A DNA stretch of 44,879 bases, taken from contig CP070748.1 of assembly GCA_020348345.1 (NCBI GenBank), forward strand, positions 1,171,632 to 1,216,510. The letters are read 5' to 3'. Source of the stretch: Methanobacteriota archaeon. Lineage in GTDB: Archaea; Thermoplasmatota; Thermoplasmata; UBA10834. Both the position numbers and the translations under genes were made by a program. Positions 16,133-23,451 of the stretch are shown here, one piece after another. Under the pieces are notes generated by a model. The model had not been told where the DNA came from and did no database searches. It worked only from the letters and a program-made list of their open reading frames with translations. How positions within the stretch are numbered: the first letter of the stretch is position 1; each line of letters opens with the position of its first letter.

Positions 16133-17455
16133 CTACAATTGCTCCATTGCGGGCGCACGCCGCCTATGAAACACCAATATGTGGTCCTTCTCGATCCTGC
16201 TGTTGTTCCAACGTGGTATGTCGAGATGGCGGTTGATAACGTCGTAGACATACATGCTCTTGACCTCGAATCCGCATTCAATCCCTATCCTGGCGAGGAT
16301 GGCATATGTAGGGATCCGAACCTTCCGGAACGTGTTCTCGCCAACGACCATACAGTACTTGCCGCTGCGTCTTAGAACCCGGTTCACTTCGATGAAGTTC
16401 TTGCGCATGTCATCGAAGTACTTGTAGACGATGTAGGCACTCTTCTTCTCCTTCTGCACGAGCTCGCCCAGGAGCCTCCTAAGCTCGGGTATACGCGTAC
16501 GCGGTTCCCAAGGCCTGTACTCCCTCACATAAGCTCTCGAGGTGCCGACCACGCGTCCATCCAACCTGGCGAGGTCGTCAAGGAGGTCGAGCCAATACAT
16601 CTCCAACTTGTGAACGCTGACGTAATGGACGGCGCTCGCGTAAGGAGGCGATGTTATGGCGAGGTCTATCTCGGAGTCGTCCAGCTCGATGTCCCTCGCG
16701 TCGTTTCCAATGATATTGGTCGTGGGCAGCCTCAGGGATTCCTCCTTGAGTTCATTTGATATTCGCCATAGGACCTCCGCATCGATCAGCTTGTTCCTGA
16801 CGGTGTTCTCGAACTTGGATACGGAATCGAAGGACGTTCTGCCCTGTTCGTCCAGCTTTCTTCTAAACGAGGTCACTTCGGGTATCAGGGAGTCGGCGTC
16901 GGAATTTGACATCTTCCGTATTATGGATGAGAAGCATATCTTGAAGAAGTCCTGACAGTCCCCCTTCCTCATTCTCCATATGTGCTTCTTGATAGTCGCA
17001 AGGTCGCAGAGCACATCGTCTCGGAACCAGTGATCGCGATTGGGGATCTCTGGTATCCACTCCGAGTTGTCATCTTCATCAGCACGTATCCTCGATAGAA
17101 GCTGTCTCGAGTGGGAGGCGAGATGGGTGGGGTCAACAGGTGTCGTCTTCACCTTGGCGATAAGTCGCGCAAGCGGGTGTATGTCTATGCCGTAACTGTT
17201 GCGCCTCATGATATAGGATTCCAAGAGCGTCGTCCCGGAGCCCATGAATGGGTCGAGAATCTTGTCGCCCGGTTTGGAGTACGAGTCAAGGCAGAACCGA
17301 GGTATCTGAGGAATGAACTTGGCGGGGTATCTGTGTATGCCGTGCGTAGCATAGCTTACCTGCTTCCCGATGTATCTCCCGAGCTCCTCCGAGAGATCGA
17401 TGGGCTTCGGGAGCCAATTTCTCTCCATCGATTTTTTGGAAGATGTTATGAACAT
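16133..17455 (-). CDS. DNA methyltransferase (N4-cytosine/N6-adenine type), no restriction partner
   Basis: Predicted amino-group DNA methylase. Motif I (DPFMGSGTT, about residues 68-76) precedes motif IV TSPPY (about residue 270). The N-terminal THGIHRYPAKF stretch and the GIDIHPLARLIAKVKTT segment are typical of this methylase branch. The serine in TSPPY fits N4-cytosine enzymes but does not prove the base. ATG 17455 is preferred because GAGG sits 5 nt upstream; an ATG at 17476 is in frame. It follows glyS by 44 bp on the same strand, and no endonuclease gene is adjacent, so it looks like an orphan methylase for gene control, replication or repair marking. Confidence 0.85.
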   Translation of the reverse strand: MFITSSKKSMERNWLPKPIDLSEELGRYIGKQVSYATHGIHRYPAKFIPQIPRFCLDSYSKPGDKILDPFMGSGTTLLESYIMRRNSYGIDIHPLARLIAKVKTTPVDPTHLASHSRQLLSRIRADEDDNSEWIPEIPNRDHWFRDDVLCDLATIKKHIWRMRKGDCQDFFKICFSSIIRKMSNSDADSLIPEVTSFRRKLDEQGRTSFDSVSKFENTVRNKLIDAEVLWRISNELKEESLRLPTTNIIGNDARDIELDDSEIDLAITSPPYASAVHYVSVHKLEMYWLDLLDDLARLDGRVVGTSRAYVREYRPWEPRTRIPELRRLLGELVQKEKKSAYIVYKYFDDMRKNFIEVNRVLRRSGKYCMVVGENTFRKVRIPTYAILARIGIECGFEVKSMYVYDVINRHLDIPRWNNSRIEKDHILVFHRRRAPAMEQL

Positions 17456-17499
17456 ATCGCCTCGGATTCCTCTCATCCATGTCGTTATAGGGCCTCAGA

Positions 17500-19182
17500 T
17501 CAGGCCTCGATATTACCTCCTTCCACGATCCCACGAACCGTGGGAACGACCTCGTCCTTCCCTATTCGAACCTGCTCCTTGGTGTCACGATTCCTCACAG
17601 TGACCGTGCCATCCTCGATGGTCTGGTAGTCCACCGTAACGCAGCAGGGCGTGCCTACCTCATCCATACGCGCATATCTCCGTCCTATCGAACCAGATTC
17701 GTCATAGTGAGCGTGTATTCCGTCTGATGATAGTGATTCCGACAGCTCCTTTGCGGTGACCTCGAGGCCGTCCTTTGCCATCAAGGGGAAGACACCTACC
17801 TTGATCGGCGCCACTGAACTCTTGAGCGAGAGGGTGACATAGTCGTCCTCCTCATGGTATGCGTGCTCAAGGACGGCATATAGGATCCTGTCGACGCCGT
17901 ACGAAGGCTCGATCACATGCGGTACGAACTTCTCGCCAGAGACCTTCTCAGTGCTGGTGACTATGTCATAGCACGATGACGGACTCGCGAATTTCTTTTC
18001 ATCGACCTCGACGACCACTTCGTCTCTTCCGCGTACGGCATCGGGCATCATCTCTGAGAGCTTGCCCGCCAGAGCCTTCGTATCGCCTTTGAAGAGCTTG
18101 CCCATCACATCGAACTTGGGCGTGACGGCCTCTCTGACAACCTCCTTTGGCTCATCGAATCTCTCGAATGCAGTGAGGTCTGCGCCAGAATGCTTGAGGT
18201 GTGCCTGTACGTCGTAACATCCACGATCCGCGATTCCAACCAGCTCAATCCATCCGTAGGTCGTCTCCGCTTCCAGATCCCAGCAATCAAGGGCGTAGTG
18301 AGCCATTTCGTTTCGTTCGTGCTGTCGAAGCCGCAGGCGCTTCGGATCGAGACCGACATCAAGGGCGAACCTGTGTGTGAGCCACATGAAGTATGCGAGC
18401 GCCTCGTTGGCTATCGTCTTGGAGGAGACGGCATCCGAGAGGGATAGCTCGGCAGCGACGCCCCCGTCAGGAACAAGCGGCAGCGTTCTATCCTTGACGG
18501 CGTTGTATCGCGGCCATGTCTTCCGTTCCGGGTGGAAGAATATCTCGGCCTCCATCTGATGGAACTCCCTGAGACGCACGAGACCCTGTCTGGGAGAGAT
18601 CTCGTTCCTGAAGGCTCTCCCAAGCTGGACCGCTCCAACGGGGAGCTTCTCTCTGCCATGCCTGTAAATCTGTGAGAAATTGACGAACATTCCCTGAGCG
18701 GTCTCAGGTCGCATGTATCCTGACTTCGACGAGCCCGCGCCAACGGTCGTTTTGAACATGAGGTTGAACCGTCTTGGGGCAGTGATATCGCCTCCGCATA
18801 CAGGGCATTTCACACCATGCTCCTCGAGCACCCTTCCGAGCTCTTCCTCGGAAAGAGCTGCGGGGTTCTCCGCCAGCCCTTCGGCGAGGTGATCTGCCCG
18901 GTTTGACTCTCCACATCCGCGACATTCAACGTACATATCCGCGAAGGCGTCAAGATGGCCCGATGCCTTGAATACGGGCTCAGGCGCAATCAACGGGCAC
19001 ACGAGTTCCTGCATGCCTTCTTCGAACACGTATAGCTTTCTCCATTGAGTCTCTATGTTGTGTTTCAGCGATGCGCCAAGAGGGCCGTAATCATAGAATC
19101 CGGCGAGGCCACCGTATATGTCGTACGCCGGCCATAGAAACCCCCTTCGCCGGCAGAGAGACAGAATATCCTGAGATTCCAT
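17500..19182 (-). CDS. glyS: Glycyl-tRNA synthetase (archaeal/eukaryotic alpha2 type)
   Basis: Class II synthetase charging tRNA-Gly. It starts with the family hallmark RRGFLWPAYDIYGG and FYDYGPLG. A zinc-ribbon insert (CRGCGES, then CPVCGG) precedes motif 2, GRAFRNEISPRQGLVRLREF. Motif 3 is EPSYGVDRILYAVLEHAY. The C-terminal anticodon-binding domain begins near APIKVGVFPL. The length of 560 residues is normal. The upstream CBS gene ends 6 bp before this start, so the two are probably co-transcribed. Confidence 0.96.
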   Translation of the reverse strand: MESQDILSLCRRRGFLWPAYDIYGGLAGFYDYGPLGASLKHNIETQWRKLYVFEEGMQELVCPLIAPEPVFKASGHLDAFADMYVECRGCGESNRADHLAEGLAENPAALSEEELGRVLEEHGVKCPVCGGDITAPRRFNLMFKTTVGAGSSKSGYMRPETAQGMFVNFSQIYRHGREKLPVGAVQLGRAFRNEISPRQGLVRLREFHQMEAEIFFHPERKTWPRYNAVKDRTLPLVPDGGVAAELSLSDAVSSKTIANEALAYFMWLTHRFALDVGLDPKRLRLRQHERNEMAHYALDCWDLEAETTYGWIELVGIADRGCYDVQAHLKHSGADLTAFERFDEPKEVVREAVTPKFDVMGKLFKGDTKALAGKLSEMMPDAVRGRDEVVVEVDEKKFASPSSCYDIVTSTEKVSGEKFVPHVIEPSYGVDRILYAVLEHAYHEEDDYVTLSLKSSVAPIKVGVFPLMAKDGLEVTAKELSESLSSDGIHAHYDESGSIGRRYARMDEVGTPCCVTVDYQTIEDGTVTVRNRDTKEQVRIGKDEVVPTVRGIVEGGNIEA

Positions 19183-19188
19183 TTGGCA

Positions 19189-20031
19189 TCACTTGATGAG
19201 CGTCGCGGCCACGTCCGTGTCGTAGATCATCGCGACGAGATTATCCTTCGAGTCCCGGACTGGGAGCTGTCCGAAGTCGTGCTTCCTCATTACCTTCGCC
19301 GCATCTGCGACGAGGGTCTTCTTGAACACGGTGACCGGGCTCTGTATCATGATATCCCTCACCTTCAGCTTGGGCAGATTGACCTTTGAGACCTCGTACC
19401 AGAGCTTCATGACGTTTCGGACGCCCTCCCAGTTCCAGTTGTCGGCTCCGTCGTTGAGGCCCAGGTCGCTCATCACAACGGTGCTGTCAACGACACTCTG
19501 GTTGAAGATGTCTCTATCGGTGACTATGCCCACGAGCTTCGCATCATCGTCCAGCACAGGCAACGCATAGGCACGAGCAGCTCTGAACGTCGCCAGGGCG
19601 ACAGACAGCGGCGCTCCAGCATAGACTGGTATGCAGGGCGACCGCACTATCTCCTCAACAGTGACTTGCGGATTCTCCTTCTCTACAACTATCAATAGAT
19701 CGGTCGGTGTGACGATTCCGACGAGCTTGTCCTTGTCGACCACGGGGAGATGACTCAGATTCTCCTCCATCATGATCTTGGCAGCGTCCTTCACGCTCGC
19801 CCTCGGCGATATCGTCGGATGGTCCCGCCTCATAACGAGAGCCAGCTGCTCTTCCTCGGGTTTGGAGAAGATGTCCTGACGCGTGACGAAACCGGCTAGC
19901 GTGCCGTCGGAAGTCTTCACGACTGGCATCCCGGTCTTGTTGCTCCTCACGAGTTTCTTGAGCACCTCGGTTCTGGTGCCTGGCAGCTCGGCCACGATCG
20001 GGTCCTCAGTCATTATGTCCTTCACCTTCAT
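19189..20031 (-). CDS. Protein of four CBS domains
   Basis: Predicted cytoplasmic adenine-nucleotide sensor. Four CBS units lie at about residues 1-58, 62-118, 125-180 and 225-278. Each starts with a VKDIM/VRDIM-like segment and ends with a GxVTRQD, GIVTPTD, GIVTDRD or AMIYDTD signature. CBS pairs bind AMP, ATP or SAM in known proteins. There is no fused enzyme, so it should act on a partner. An insert rich in N/W (about 190-215) separates CBS3 and CBS4. It is packed 7 bp after the Usp gene and 6 bp before glyS, which suggests common control of energy sensing and charging of tRNA. Confidence 0.9.
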   Translation of the reverse strand: MKVKDIMTEDPIVAELPGTRTEVLKKLVRSNKTGMPVVKTSDGTLAGFVTRQDIFSKPEEEQLALVMRRDHPTISPRASVKDAAKIMMEENLSHLPVVDKDKLVGIVTPTDLLIVVEKENPQVTVEEIVRSPCIPVYAGAPLSVALATFRAARAYALPVLDDDAKLVGIVTDRDIFNQSVVDSTVVMSDLGLNDGADNWNWEGVRNVMKLWYEVSKVNLPKLKVRDIMIQSPVTVFKKTLVADAAKVMRKHDFGQLPVRDSKDNLVAMIYDTDVAATLIK

Positions 20032-20038
20032 AGAGAAA

Positions 20039-20476
20039 TCACCTTCTCTTGCTCCTCACGACGAGCACCGGGCAAGGCGCGTATCTCGTCACCCTCTCGG
20101 CGACGCTTCCCATGAACAGCTTGGACAGGGCCGAGCGTCCAAGCGTCCCCATAACGACGAGGTCGAAGTTAGCAGCGAGCTCCACTATCTTCTTCGTCGG
20201 TGACCCTTCCACGATCATCGGGGTGACATCGATCCCCAGCGCCCTGCCCTCCTCGACGACCTCGTCCATCGCCCGCTTGCCCTCGTTCTCCAGAAGGGAA
20301 TAGACGCTGACAATAGAAGAGTCCATCGGGAAGCTTACGAAGGTTGTCTGGTCGACAACATAGAGTGCCGTCACCTCGGCTTTGAAGACCTTGGCAAGGC
20401 TCAATCCTCTCGAGACGGCTTCCTTGGTGTACTCGGAACCGTCCGTTGCGATCAGTATCTTCTTCAGGTCATCCAA
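20039..20476 (-). CDS. Universal stress protein, UspA family
   Basis: A 145-residue single Usp domain. The N-terminal ILIATDGSEYTKEAV strand and loop, and the GTLGRSALSKLFMGS segment, match the G-2x-G-9x-G(S/T) ATP-binding pattern, followed by VTRYAPCPVLVV. This places it in the ATP-binding Usp branch. It overlaps the amidohydrolase gene by 8 bases and precedes the CBS gene by 7 bp, so the three are almost certainly one transcript. Partner and stress signal are unknown. Confidence 0.93.
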   Translation of the reverse strand: MDDLKKILIATDGSEYTKEAVSRGLSLAKVFKAEVTALYVVDQTTFVSFPMDSSIVSVYSLLENEGKRAMDEVVEEGRALGIDVTPMIVEGSPTKKIVELAANFDLVVMGTLGRSALSKLFMGSVAERVTRYAPCPVLVVRSKRR

Positions 20477-21551
20477 ATGATGGCCTCCTCAACCTCCCGC
20501 GTTGAGCCACGGCCGACACGCTGCCTTTCGCCGCGGACGACACCAACTCGAGAAGGGGATCCTCGCCCTCAACGTCCACCACTATGAGGTCGTCGGACAC
20601 GCTCATTTCCGTAGTTATCTGGCCTTCTGCATTTAATACTTTGCGCCCAGACAGGGTTGCCAGACTTATCGCGTCGGCCGGTGAGATGCCTCCGTGCTGA
20701 AGGCTCAGCGCGTAAGCCGCCCTCAACTCGCTCAGCATGTCAGGGCGACATATCATCGCATTATCCGTCCCTAGCGCGACGGTGGCTCCTGTGCTGAGAA
20801 ACCTTGGTATGTTCGGATAGAGGCCGAAGAACGCATTTGCGCGAGGACAAACAACGATGGGAACGCCTGCCTCTGCGCAAGACGCTATGTCCTCCTCAGG
20901 AGCGGCAGTCATGTGAACGATGAAGTTGGGCTTCAAATCCAAAACGTCCTCTATGGGTTCGCGCTCGGCCTCGCTCACGTGCAGCGAGAATAGCTTGCGG
21001 GAACGTCTGCAACTCTCAGAGGCGCTGGCCAACACGTCCAAAGGCCAGTCGCTTACAGCGCTGAACGCGAGTCCATCGCAGAATTCCAGCAGCCGAATTG
21101 ATGCTTCCCCTGCATCCTCGGATGCGGGCGGTCTGCCCAAGACGATGCCGCGAACCGGCCGGTCGGCAAGCGCGTACTTGATCGCCTCAACGCCTTCGCG
21201 CCCCTCCTCTCTGAAATCCGCGAATAGAGTCGTACCGGTTCTGAGCATGTGATCTATCGATGCCCTCATTCCTACCAATTTAACGTCGGCCGGAGCTGAG
21301 CTGAGCATCTGGTGCTTGTATCCGCCGGGGCCGACGACGGACTTGACCGTTCCGCGAGGAGCTGGATGAGCGAAAGAATCGCCCAGATGCGTATGGGCGT
21401 TAACGAATGCCGGAAGCACCACTGAACATGTGGAGCCCGCAGGTGGCGATCCGCGACATATCTCCTCGACTATGCCGTCCAAAACCCTCAGATACCCGGG
21501 ATTGAGTCGTTCCTCCTCGTAAAGCCATCGTCCAATGAATTGCTCTGCCAT
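20469..21551 (-). CDS. Amidohydrolase of the TRZ/ATZ (nucleoside deaminase-like) family
   Basis: Metal-dependent hydrolase with a TIM-barrel core. Metal ligands visible are H53-x-H55 in VNAHTHLGD, a histidine in FSLHVSEAE near residue 190, VHMTA near 215, and the catalytic aspartate in LGTDNAMI near 262. The family includes chlorohydrolases, SAH/MTA deaminases and imidazolonepropionase-like enzymes. At 360 residues it is shorter than typical MTA/SAH deaminases, so the substrate remains open. GAGGTGG about 5 nt before the ATG, and a TATA-like CTATTTAGA at 21581-21589, mark this as the first gene of the block that runs through Usp, CBS and glyS. Confidence 0.85.
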   Translation of the reverse strand: MAEQFIGRWLYEEERLNPGYLRVLDGIVEEICRGSPPAGSTCSVVLPAFVNAHTHLGDSFAHPAPRGTVKSVVGPGGYKHQMLSSAPADVKLVGMRASIDHMLRTGTTLFADFREEGREGVEAIKYALADRPVRGIVLGRPPASEDAGEASIRLLEFCDGLAFSAVSDWPLDVLASASESCRRSRKLFSLHVSEAEREPIEDVLDLKPNFIVHMTAAPEEDIASCAEAGVPIVVCPRANAFFGLYPNIPRFLSTGATVALGTDNAMICRPDMLSELRAAYALSLQHGGISPADAISLATLSGRKVLNAEGQITTEMSVSDDLIVVDVEGEDPLLELVSSAAKGSVSAVAQRGRLRRPSFG

Positions 21552-21580
21552 GATTCCACCTCTGCGATGGTGGGAAGATA

Positions 21581-21589
21581 TCTAAATAG
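21581..21589 (-). promoter_or_regulatory. TATA box of the amidohydrolase-glyS block
   Basis: CTATTTAGA on the minus strand, centred 34 nt before the ATG at 21551, leaves room for the GAGGTGG ribosome site in the leader. Confidence 0.45.
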
Positions 21590-21681
21590 TTGCTCTTCGG
21601 GACCGAGTTCAGCGGTGCGTTTGAAGAAGTCTGGCACTGTCATCTTAGCGGTATCGTGGTTTTTCGATTTGGTGAACAAGA

Positions 21682-21689
21682 TTTATATG
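21682..21689 (+). promoter_or_regulatory. TATA box of the ferredoxin gene
   Basis: TTTATATG precedes the ferredoxin ATG by about 48 nt and predicts a leader of about 20-25 nt that contains the AAGGAG ribosome site. Confidence 0.55.
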
Positions 21690-21732
21690 GGGGGAACTAA
21701 TCCCTGCACAAACAACGGTAAGGAGATGCCTG

Positions 21733-21903
21733 ATGCCAGCGAAGATCAACAAAGATGAATGTGTTGCATGTGGTGCCTGTGTGGAAGTCTGCCCTGAGGA
21801 GGCCATAACGGTCGACGATGTAGCTGTGATAGACGAGGACAAGTGCCTCGACTGCGGAGCATGCGTGGACGAGTGTCCGAATAGCGCGATCACGCTTGAG
21901 TGA
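21733..21903 (+). CDS. 2[4Fe-4S] ferredoxin
   Basis: Electron carrier of 56 residues. It has two canonical clusters of cysteines, CVACGACVEVCP and CLDCGACVDECP, each CxxCxxCxxxCP, separated by a VDDVAVIDEDK-type linker. This is the length and layout of clostridial-type low-potential ferredoxins. AAGGAG about 7 nt upstream and a TATA box at 21682-21689 support the ATG. It forms its own transcription unit, divergent from the amidohydrolase. Partners could include 2-oxoacid oxidoreductases or the iron-sulfur fusion protein at 23452-25470, but nothing in the sequence proves either. A short GCTCC/GGAGC hairpin follows the stop. Confidence 0.95.
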   Translation: MPAKINKDECVACGACVEVCPEEAITVDDVAVIDEDKCLDCGACVDECPNSAITLE

Positions 21904-22030
21904 GGCTCCTTCGCTCGGAGCGGAAGAGTTCTCTCGATTGAGGGCTAAACCCTTGTATCATTCTGATTATCAGAACTTCGTTCGACAACCTTGAAATAGC
22001 TCCACTATGCTGCAAGGATGCGGTAGCCCG

Positions 22031-22795
22031 ATGACGGATTGGCTAGTGACGGCCGCAGCCATTGTTCTAGCGGCGTTCGTACCCTGCGTCCTCTATCTCG
22101 TATGGATCAGAAACACCGAGAGGTTCTCAAGGGAGCCGTACAAGCGATTGGTTGCCGTCTTCCTTTTCGGCGCGATCGTATCGGTCTTCATCGCTGTCGT
22201 GTTTGAACTCGTTCTGTCAATCGCCTTCAGCGAGAACATTGAGAGAGTGTACGAGTATCTTGGAGAGAATCCCACCATTCCAGTACTGATACTCGTATGC
22301 GTCATCGCGCCGTTCGTAGAGGAGGCTGCGAAGGGGCTGGGCATACTCCGCGCGAGGAGGAGGCTGACAGAGCTGGAGAACGGGATGATCTACGGCGCAG
22401 CTGTCGGGCTCGGATTCGCTGCGACGGAGAACATGCTCTACGAAAGCGCTGCGCTTGCGGAGGGTGGCGCCGAGGCTTTCATCGCGACGGCAGTGATACG
22501 GAGCATCTCGTCCGCCCTCCTGCATGCGACGGCCTCTTCGGTGCTTGGCCTCGGAATCGCAAGAAAGGTGCTGGGCATGGGAGGTTGGATGATCTACTAC
22601 CTCGGAGCTGTGGGAATGCACAGCGCGTTCAACTTCATGGCATCCTTCGGAGCTCTGTACGAGGATCAGCTGGGAGAGATCGCATACATGATAGGGCTGG
22701 TAGCCGCTCTGGTGATAGTGTTCCTTGGAGTCTCTCTCATGAGGGACAAGATCAGAAGTCTGGATCGTCCCAGACCGGCCAGGAAGACCGGATGA
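22031..22795 (+). CDS. PrsW-family intramembrane metalloprotease homologue
   Basis: Integral membrane protein with about seven hydrophobic segments. PrsW/CPBP-like motifs are FVEEAAKGLGI (EExxK), a downstream ATENMLYES segment and MHSAFNF near the C-terminus, supplying the glutamates and histidines expected for a metal site. Bacterial PrsW cleaves anti-sigma factors; archaea lack that target, so the substrate is unknown. ATG 22031 is chosen because AGGA lies 12 nt upstream and it places the first helix near the N-terminus. An ATG at 22007 adds eight residues and cannot be excluded. The gene starts a plus-strand pair with the RNA phosphodiesterase. Confidence 0.8.
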   Translation: MTDWLVTAAAIVLAAFVPCVLYLVWIRNTERFSREPYKRLVAVFLFGAIVSVFIAVVFELVLSIAFSENIERVYEYLGENPTIPVLILVCVIAPFVEEAAKGLGILRARRRLTELENGMIYGAAVGLGFAATENMLYESAALAEGGAEAFIATAVIRSISSALLHATASSVLGLGIARKVLGMGGWMIYYLGAVGMHSAFNFMASFGALYEDQLGEIAYMIGLVAALVIVFLGVSLMRDKIRSLDRPRPARKTG

Positions 22796-22834
22796 GGCGT
22801 CGTGTGGGAGACGGTTTGAAACCAGCAAAATGAT

Positions 22835-23431
22835 ATGAGGCACGGGGGCGTTTTCGGTTCGTTGAAGTTCAGAGCATTCGTATCGGTCGTGATACACCCA
22901 AACGCGACTTTGGAGGCATTGTTGGACGATCTCTCCAGCAGCAACGCCGGACTCAAAGTGGTCAAGCCCACAAACCTGCACGTGACCCTGAAATTCCTCG
23001 GAGACACAGAGGAATCGCTCACGTCAGACATCACCCGAATGATGGAGGAGGCGGCCAATGACATCTCACCATTCGAAGTGCGACTCAGAGGTATGGGCGC
23101 GTTTCCCTCACTGTCCAACATGAGGGTCATATGGGTTGGCATCGAGAACGGAAAGGAGCTCGCAACCCTTGCAGAGAGACTTGACAGTTCATTCGCCTCG
23201 TTGGGCATCAGACGTGAGAAGAGAGCATTCAGACCGCATCTAACAGTCGCCAGATCCAGAGGAGGCGACGGCGCCGGCAACGTTCAGAGCATAATCGCCA
23301 CGAACACGGCGACGGATTACGGAGACTACATCATAGACAGAGTGGCTCTCATGAAGAGCGTGCTGACACCGAAAGGGCCGATATACTCCGATGTCAAGGT
23401 CGTCAGACTGGTCAATAGCAGGGACGCGTAG
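22835..23431 (+). CDS. thpR: RNA 2',3'-cyclic phosphodiesterase (ThpR/LigT, 2H family)
   Basis: 2H-superfamily enzyme opening 2',3'-cyclic phosphates on RNA ends. The two catalytic HxTx motifs are visible in LHVTLKFLG and PHLTVARSR. The N-terminal FRAFVSVVIHP strand is typical. A TTG at 22862 would give the usual short N-terminus (KFRAF) and 190 codons. The ATG at 22835 adds nine residues. Neither has a convincing ribosome site. It lies downstream of the PrsW-like gene and is convergent with the iron-sulfur fusion gene. Confidence 0.88.
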   Translation: MRHGGVFGSLKFRAFVSVVIHPNATLEALLDDLSSSNAGLKVVKPTNLHVTLKFLGDTEESLTSDITRMMEEAANDISPFEVRLRGMGAFPSLSNMRVIWVGIENGKELATLAERLDSSFASLGIRREKRAFRPHLTVARSRGGDGAGNVQSIIATNTATDYGDYIIDRVALMKSVLTPKGPIYSDVKVVRLVNSRDA

Positions 23432-23451
23432 CGCACTCCGCAGGGTGACCG

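Noticed and set aside
16139..16375. Small plus-strand ORFs opposite the DNA methylase and synthetase genes
   Set aside because: All are antisense shadows of strongly recognisable genes and have no promoters of their own.
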